This document shows, one piece after another, positions 14,438-17,437 of a stretch of 17,437 nt of DNA (positions within the stretch are counted from its first letter, which is position 1; every line of letters starts with the position of its first letter). The stretch is from positions 1 to 17,437 of the forward strand of contig JACZWN010000048.1 in assembly GCA_022572105.1 (NCBI GenBank). The letters run 5' to 3'. The position numbers were made by a program, and so were the translations under genes. The notes beneath the pieces were generated by a model. That model did not search any database. It was not told where the DNA came from and worked only from the letters and a program-made list of their open reading frames with translations. Source of the DNA: Pseudomonadota bacterium. GTDB lineage: Bacteria; Pseudomonadota; Alphaproteobacteria; Kiloniellales; J153.

Positions 14438-15835
14438 TTAAGGCGCGCCGGCCGGGCGCCGGGCCCGCCAGTCCGTCGCCCGCTCGTAGGCCCGGGCGAT
14501 CTCGAGTATCGCGGCCTCGTCGAAGGCCTTGCCCACGATCTGCAGGCCGATGGGCAGGCCGGCTTCGGTGAAGCCGCAGGGAATGGAGACGGCCGGCAGG
14601 CCGGTCAGGTTGAACGGGATGGTGTTGCGGTGGCGGAGCGCGCCGTGGTGGCGCGGGGTGTCGTCGATCGGCGTGGCCGGGACCGGCGAGGTCGGGGTCA
14701 GGACCGCGTCGAAGGGCTGGACCGCGCCCAGGACCGCCTCGGTGATGCGCCGGCGCGCGCGCTGCGCCTGCAGGTAGTCGACAGCGGAATAGAACCCGCC
14801 CAGCTCCAGGCTGGCGCGCAGCTCCGCGCTGAAGGCCTCGGGCCGCTCGCGTAGGCTCTTGGCGTGGTAGGCGGCGGCCTCGCAGGCGATGATCATGCCG
14901 CCGACCAGGTAGGCCGCCTCCATCTCCGGCAGCTCGACCTCCTCGACCACGGCGCCGAGGCCGCCCAGGGTCTGCGCGGCCGCCGCCACGGCGGTGGCCA
15001 CTTCCGGGTCGCAGTCGGCGAAGAAGAACCCACGCGCGAGCGCGATGCGCTTGCCTTCGATGCCGCCGTTCAGGCCGAACCCATAGTCGGGCACCGCGCG
15101 CCCGACGCAGTTCGGGTCGCGCGGGTCGGGCCCGGCGAGGACCTGCAGCATGATCGCGGCGTCGGCGACGCCGCGGGTCATGGGTCCGACGTGGTCCATG
15201 GACCAGGAGAGCGGCAGGGCGCCGAATTTGCTGACCCGCCCGAAGGTCGGCTTCAGGCCGACGATGCCGCAGCAGGCCGCCGGCTGGCGGATCGAGCAGC
15301 CGGTGTCGCTCCCCAACGCGCCGAAGGCGAGGCCGGCGGCCACCGCCGCCGCCGAGCCGCCGCTCGAGCCGCCCGGATGGCAGGCCGCGTCCCAGGGGTT
15401 GCGGACGGGCCCGTAATGGGCGTTGTCGCTGGTCGTGCCGTAGGCCAGCTCGTGCATGGCGGTCTTGCCGAGGAGCACCGCGCCGGCCCGCTTCAGGCGC
15501 TCGACCGCGGCGGCGTCGTGGTCCGGCACCCAGTCGCCGAGCAGCTTCGAGCCGCCGGTGGTGCGCACGCCCTTGGTGGCGAAGAGATCCTTGACCGCGA
15601 GCGGCACGCCGTGCAGCGGCCCGCGGTGCCGGCCCGCGGCGATCTCCGCCTCGGCCGCGCGCGCGGCCTCGATCGCCGCATCGGCGGTCACCGTCATGAA
15701 GGCGTTGAGCGCCCCGTCCTGGGCCTCGATGCGGGCCAGCGCGGCCTCGGTCAGGGCCAGCGGCGAGACCTCGCCGGCCGCGATCCGGGGCGCGAGCTCG
15801 GCGATCCCGGCGAAGGCGAGGTCGGGTTCCGTCAC
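14438..15835 (-). CDS. Amidase-signature hydrolase (AtzE/GatA-like)
   Basis: Cytoplasmic amidohydrolase of 465 residues, the family's usual length. The Ser-cisSer-Lys triad is visible: K82 (AVKDLF), cis-S157 in GGSSGGSA and nucleophile S181 in GSDTGCSIRQPA. The usual Gly before the nucleophile is Cys (C180). The end has LPAVSIPCGFTEAGLPIGLQIVG. A substrate cannot be read from sequence; AtzE-like carboxybiuret/urea-derivative hydrolases and general amidases are options. GatA is less likely because no gatB/gatC neighbours exist. The GTG start at 15835 overlaps the stop of the small upstream gene as GTGA (15835-15832), indicating translational coupling. A longer frame to 15919 would overlap that gene further and is rejected. 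Confidence 0.88.
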   Translation of the reverse strand: MTEPDLAFAGIAELAPRIAAGEVSPLALTEAALARIEAQDGALNAFMTVTADAAIEAARAAEAEIAAGRHRGPLHGVPLAVKDLFATKGVRTTGGSKLLGDWVPDHDAAAVERLKRAGAVLLGKTAMHELAYGTTSDNAHYGPVRNPWDAACHPGGSSGGSAAAVAAGLAFGALGSDTGCSIRQPAACCGIVGLKPTFGRVSKFGALPLSWSMDHVGPMTRGVADAAIMLQVLAGPDPRDPNCVGRAVPDYGFGLNGGIEGKRIALARGFFFADCDPEVATAVAAAAQTLGGLGAVVEEVELPEMEAAYLVGGMIIACEAAAYHAKSLRERPEAFSAELRASLELGGFYSAVDYLQAQRARRRITEAVLGAVQPFDAVLTPTSPVPATPIDDTPRHHGALRHRNTIPFNLTGLPAVSIPCGFTEAGLPIGLQIVGKAFDEAAILEIARAYERATDWRARRPAGAP

Positions 15836-16053
15836 GGCTCTTGGCGCCGGGTGCCGGAACCCGGCGCCGGGACCCGGTAAACCGTTACCGGCTCGCGCTC
15901 GCCGAGGCGCCCTTCCCAATCCTCGAGCAGGGCCTTGACGCGCGCCATGTGCGCCAGGCGCGTCCGGAAGGTCGCGATCCGCGCCGCGTCGATGTCGCGC
16001 CCGAACAGCTTGCGCGCCATCCGCCGCAGTTCGCTGTCGCTTGGTTCCGTCAC
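15832..16053 (-). CDS. Small AtzG/GatC-like partner of the amidase (tentative)
   Basis: A 73-residue acidic/basic helical protein (SDSELRRMARKLFGRDIDAARIATFRTRLAHMARVKALLEDWEGR, then REPVTVYRVPAPG). Size, helix-rich start, extended Pro-containing end and coupling to an amidase gene resemble the DUF4089/AtzG group, small subunits that clamp AtzE-type amidases; the match is by pattern only. The start was set at GTG 16053 because GGGAGGAG lies about nine bases upstream. A GTG at 16128 would give 98 residues with a low-complexity head. The first bases of this gene and of the amidase gene are the same (GTGACGGAACC). Confidence 0.55.
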   Translation of the reverse strand: MTEPSDSELRRMARKLFGRDIDAARIATFRTRLAHMARVKALLEDWEGRLGEREPVTVYRVPAPGSGTRRQEP

Positions 16054-16175
16054 CGGGCCTGTCTCCTCCCTCTCACGCTCGTGCCGGCTTGGCCCTTGGG
16101 CCTCGGCGGGGGGTTGCTTATCATGCACAGGCGGCGGGTCTTTGGAGAATCACTTTTCGGGGAGGCGTGGACGCG

Positions 16176-16934
16176 ATGGGCGAGGGGACTCTGCGGTCGA
16201 TCCTGGTGACCGGTTCGGGCAGCGGCATCGGCAAGGCGATCGCGCGGCGCCTGGCCGCGCCCGGCGTCGGGCTGCTGATCCACGCACTGAGCAACGAGGC
16301 CGGCTGCCAGCGGGTCGCGGCCGAGGCGCGCGACAGGGGTGCCGAGGCGGTGGTCGCCCTCGGCGACCTCTCCGACGGCGCCGTGGCGGAAGGCTTGGTG
16401 GACCGGGCGGTGACCGCCTTCGGCGGCCTCGACGTGCTGGTCGCCAACGCCGGCTTCCCCGACGTGCGGGGGTTCATGGAGATCGACCGCGCGGCGCTGG
16501 AGGCCTGCCATGGCGTCATGACCGCCGGTTTCTTCCACCTGGCCCGGCGCGCGGTACCGCACCTGGAGAAGGCCGACCACGGCCGGATCATCGCGATCTC
16601 CACGCTGAACGCCCACGTCTTCCGCTCGACCTACCCGGTCTGTCCGGCCTCGGCGGCCGCCAAGGCGGGCATCGAGGCGCTGGCCCACGCGCTCGCCGTG
16701 GAGGTCGCGCCCGCCGGCGTGACCGTCAACTGCGTCGCCCCGGGCCTCATCGAGAAGGAGGCCGGCACCGAGCAGTTCTACAGCGATGAAGAGATGCGCG
16801 GACTGCTCGCCAACGTGCCCTTGGGCCGGGTCGGCCAGCCCGACGAGGTCGCCGCCGTGGTCGAGTTCCTGGCCGGTCCCGGCGCGTCTTACCTGACCAA
16901 TCAGGTGATCCACGTCAACGGCGGGATATGCTGA
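16176..16934 (+). CDS. SDR-family oxidoreductase with Ser in place of the catalytic Tyr
   Basis: A 252-residue Rossmann-fold protein with the short-chain dehydrogenase/reductase layout. The cofactor loop is TGSGSGIGKAIA (12-23), followed by GDL (63-65), NAG (91-93), the active-site-region Ser S142 (IIAIST), and the C-terminal PLGRVGQPDEVAAVVEFL and VNGGIC. The YxxxK motif is absent: K163 is present (ASAAAKAG) but the residue four before it is S159, and the Ser-to-Lys spacing is four residues longer than in FabG. It may be a reduced-activity or non-catalytic SDR or use another residue; Y153 is the nearest Tyr. The ATG at 16176 has GGGGAGG (16159-16165) ten bases upstream. Divergent from the amidase pair. 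Confidence 0.9.
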   Translation: MGEGTLRSILVTGSGSGIGKAIARRLAAPGVGLLIHALSNEAGCQRVAAEARDRGAEAVVALGDLSDGAVAEGLVDRAVTAFGGLDVLVANAGFPDVRGFMEIDRAALEACHGVMTAGFFHLARRAVPHLEKADHGRIIAISTLNAHVFRSTYPVCPASAAAKAGIEALAHALAVEVAPAGVTVNCVAPGLIEKEAGTEQFYSDEEMRGLLANVPLGRVGQPDEVAAVVEFLAGPGASYLTNQVIHVNGGIC

Positions 16935-17067
16935 GGCGGTGGAGACGACGCGCCGGCGGGCTGCGGAACGCGTGCCGGAGATCGCAATCGTTGGACTCGA
17001 CCGAGTTCGGCGCGCGCCTTGCAGCTCCTCGCGGTCTCCGTGCGTCGCTGGGACGGGGCGGAAAGAG
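16935..17067. other. Short GC-rich gap after the SDR gene
   Basis: No gene, repeat or clear terminator is visible in these 133 bases. It separates the SDR stop from the stop of the convergent small ORF on the minus strand. Confidence 0.4.
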
Positions 17068-17226
17068 CTACGCGCGGCGCCCGACGGCCGCGTAGATGCC
17101 GCGATGCAGGCGCGCCATCAACGCCGCCGCCATGCCCCCGAGCACGCCTGGCTTAAGTTTCGGCAGCAACTCGATCGCGGCGCGCCAGCCCTCGATTTGC
17201 TGGTCTCGCGTGATGTGTCGGCACAT
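17068..17226 (-). CDS. Small 52-residue hypothetical protein
   Basis: A complete frame MCRHITRDQQIEGWRAAIEL followed by LPKLKPGVLGGMAAALMARL and a basic end (GRRA). The composition is plausible for a real protein: an acidic/amphipathic helix, a Gly break, then an Ala/Leu/Met helix, more natural than the competing shadow frames. No family recognised. There is no ribosome site. On the minus strand TTGCCG and TAACCT are 17 bases apart, with the -10 six bases before the ATG, which would give a leaderless mRNA. Evidence is compositional only. Confidence 0.45.
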   Translation of the reverse strand: MCRHITRDQQIEGWRAAIELLPKLKPGVLGGMAAALMARLHRGIYAAVGRRA

Positions 17227-17344
17227 GGGGCCAGGTTAGTCATTTGCACGCGGGGCGGCAAGCCGCGTGGCAAAGCCGCCGAGGTGGCGCCCGCGTGCCG
17301 CGGGACCGCGACGGCCAGGCAAGGGCTGCCACGCCGATGCGCGC

Positions 17345-17373
17345 CTGACATTTTTCTCCGATTGCACTACCAT
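17345..17373 (+). promoter_or_regulatory. Candidate promoter for the gene at the right edge
   Basis: CTGACA (17345-17350) and TACCAT (17368-17373) are spaced by 17 bases, with a T5 run in the spacer. The predicted start is near 17380, on the edge of the palindrome at 17380-17393, leaving a leader of about 40 bases before the ATG at 17419. Confidence 0.45.
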
Positions 17374-17379
17374 GGCGTT

Positions 17380-17393
17380 GGCACCATGGTGCC
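17380..17393. promoter_or_regulatory. Perfect 14-base palindrome, candidate operator
   Basis: GGCACCATGGTGCC is fully self-complementary. Flanking arms GGCGTTGGC and GCCGACGCC add an imperfect outer inverted repeat, with eight of nine positions matching. It sits at the predicted transcription start of the edge gene, where a repressor would block initiation. Confidence 0.5.
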
Positions 17394-17418
17394 GGCGCCG
17401 ACGCCGGGGGAGAGACTT

Positions 17419-17437
17419 ATGGAGCGCAGGCTGGCCG
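17419..17437 (+). CDS. Start of a gene truncated by the window edge
   Basis: ATG followed by codons for ERRLA, preceded by the ribosome-binding purine run GGGGGAGAG (17406-17414) at good spacing and by a promoter and palindrome. Nothing can be said about the product. Confidence 0.5.

Noticed and set aside
14864..15880. 338-residue plus-strand frame opposite the amidase gene
   Set aside because: Antisense shadow with repetitive Arg/Gly/Ala composition; the minus strand has clear amidase motifs.
17118..17351. 77-residue minus-strand frame near the right edge
   Set aside because: Ser/Arg/Pro-rich shadow composition with no ribosome site; the 52-residue frame overlapping it is more protein-like.

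Overview
The window is a high-GC chromosomal segment, most likely from an alphaproteobacterium of Rhodospirillales type. Evidence for this is the strong G/C third-position bias, a Usg-family gene, a PetP/PetR-like regulator pair and Gram-negative lipoproteins. No rRNA, tRNA, CRISPR array, integrase or IS transposase was found.

Layout. Positions 1-5540 (+) hold a housekeeping block: uvrC (its 5' end lies outside the window), pgsA, then a molybdenum-cofactor run mobB-moeA-moaD-moaE. In that run moeA and moaD overlap by ATGA and moaD-moaE are 5 bases apart. Positions 5541-9691 look like an accessory pocket of visibly lower GC. It encodes three exported proteins: an unrecognised lipoprotein, a BNR/Asp-box (sialidase-fold) lipoprotein with an exact PVVPTPT linker repeat, and a secreted protein with an internally duplicated domain. 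The pocket opens with a strong sigma70-like promoter and a structured leader. It closes with a 132-base element bounded by ~25-base imperfect inverted repeats (MITE-like). Positions 9692-13613 return to the core style: ilvE (-), divergent from a MarR-type PetP-like regulator, an OmpR-type PetR-like response regulator and an EnvZ-type histidine kinase, together a regulatory cluster. Positions 13756-16053 (-) hold a Usg-family gene and an amidase-signature enzyme preceded by an overlapping small AtzG/GatC-like gene. Divergent from these is an SDR-family gene (+) in which the expected catalytic Tyr is Ser. The right edge has a 52-residue small ORF (-) and the first codons of a new gene (+), preceded by a promoter and a perfect 14-base palindrome.

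How the genes work together. mobB, moeA, moaD and moaE supply steps of molybdopterin synthesis, Mo insertion and nucleotide attachment. The petP-petR-kinase block is a plausible sensing and regulatory unit with unusual start regions: petP and petR show promoter -10 elements placed so that transcription would begin at or next to the start codon (leaderless mRNAs). The amidase and its small partner resemble two-component amidohydrolases.

The most unusual global trait is the repeated occurrence of short tandem duplications of 14-21 bases, at 1993, 2859, 7101, 10651, 11330, 11450 and 12220. They are mostly in gaps and regulatory regions. I found no clear-cut new defence or mobile system. The best leads are the exported-protein pocket, the MITE-like element, the tandem-duplication habit, the leaderless regulator promoters and the Tyr-less SDR.
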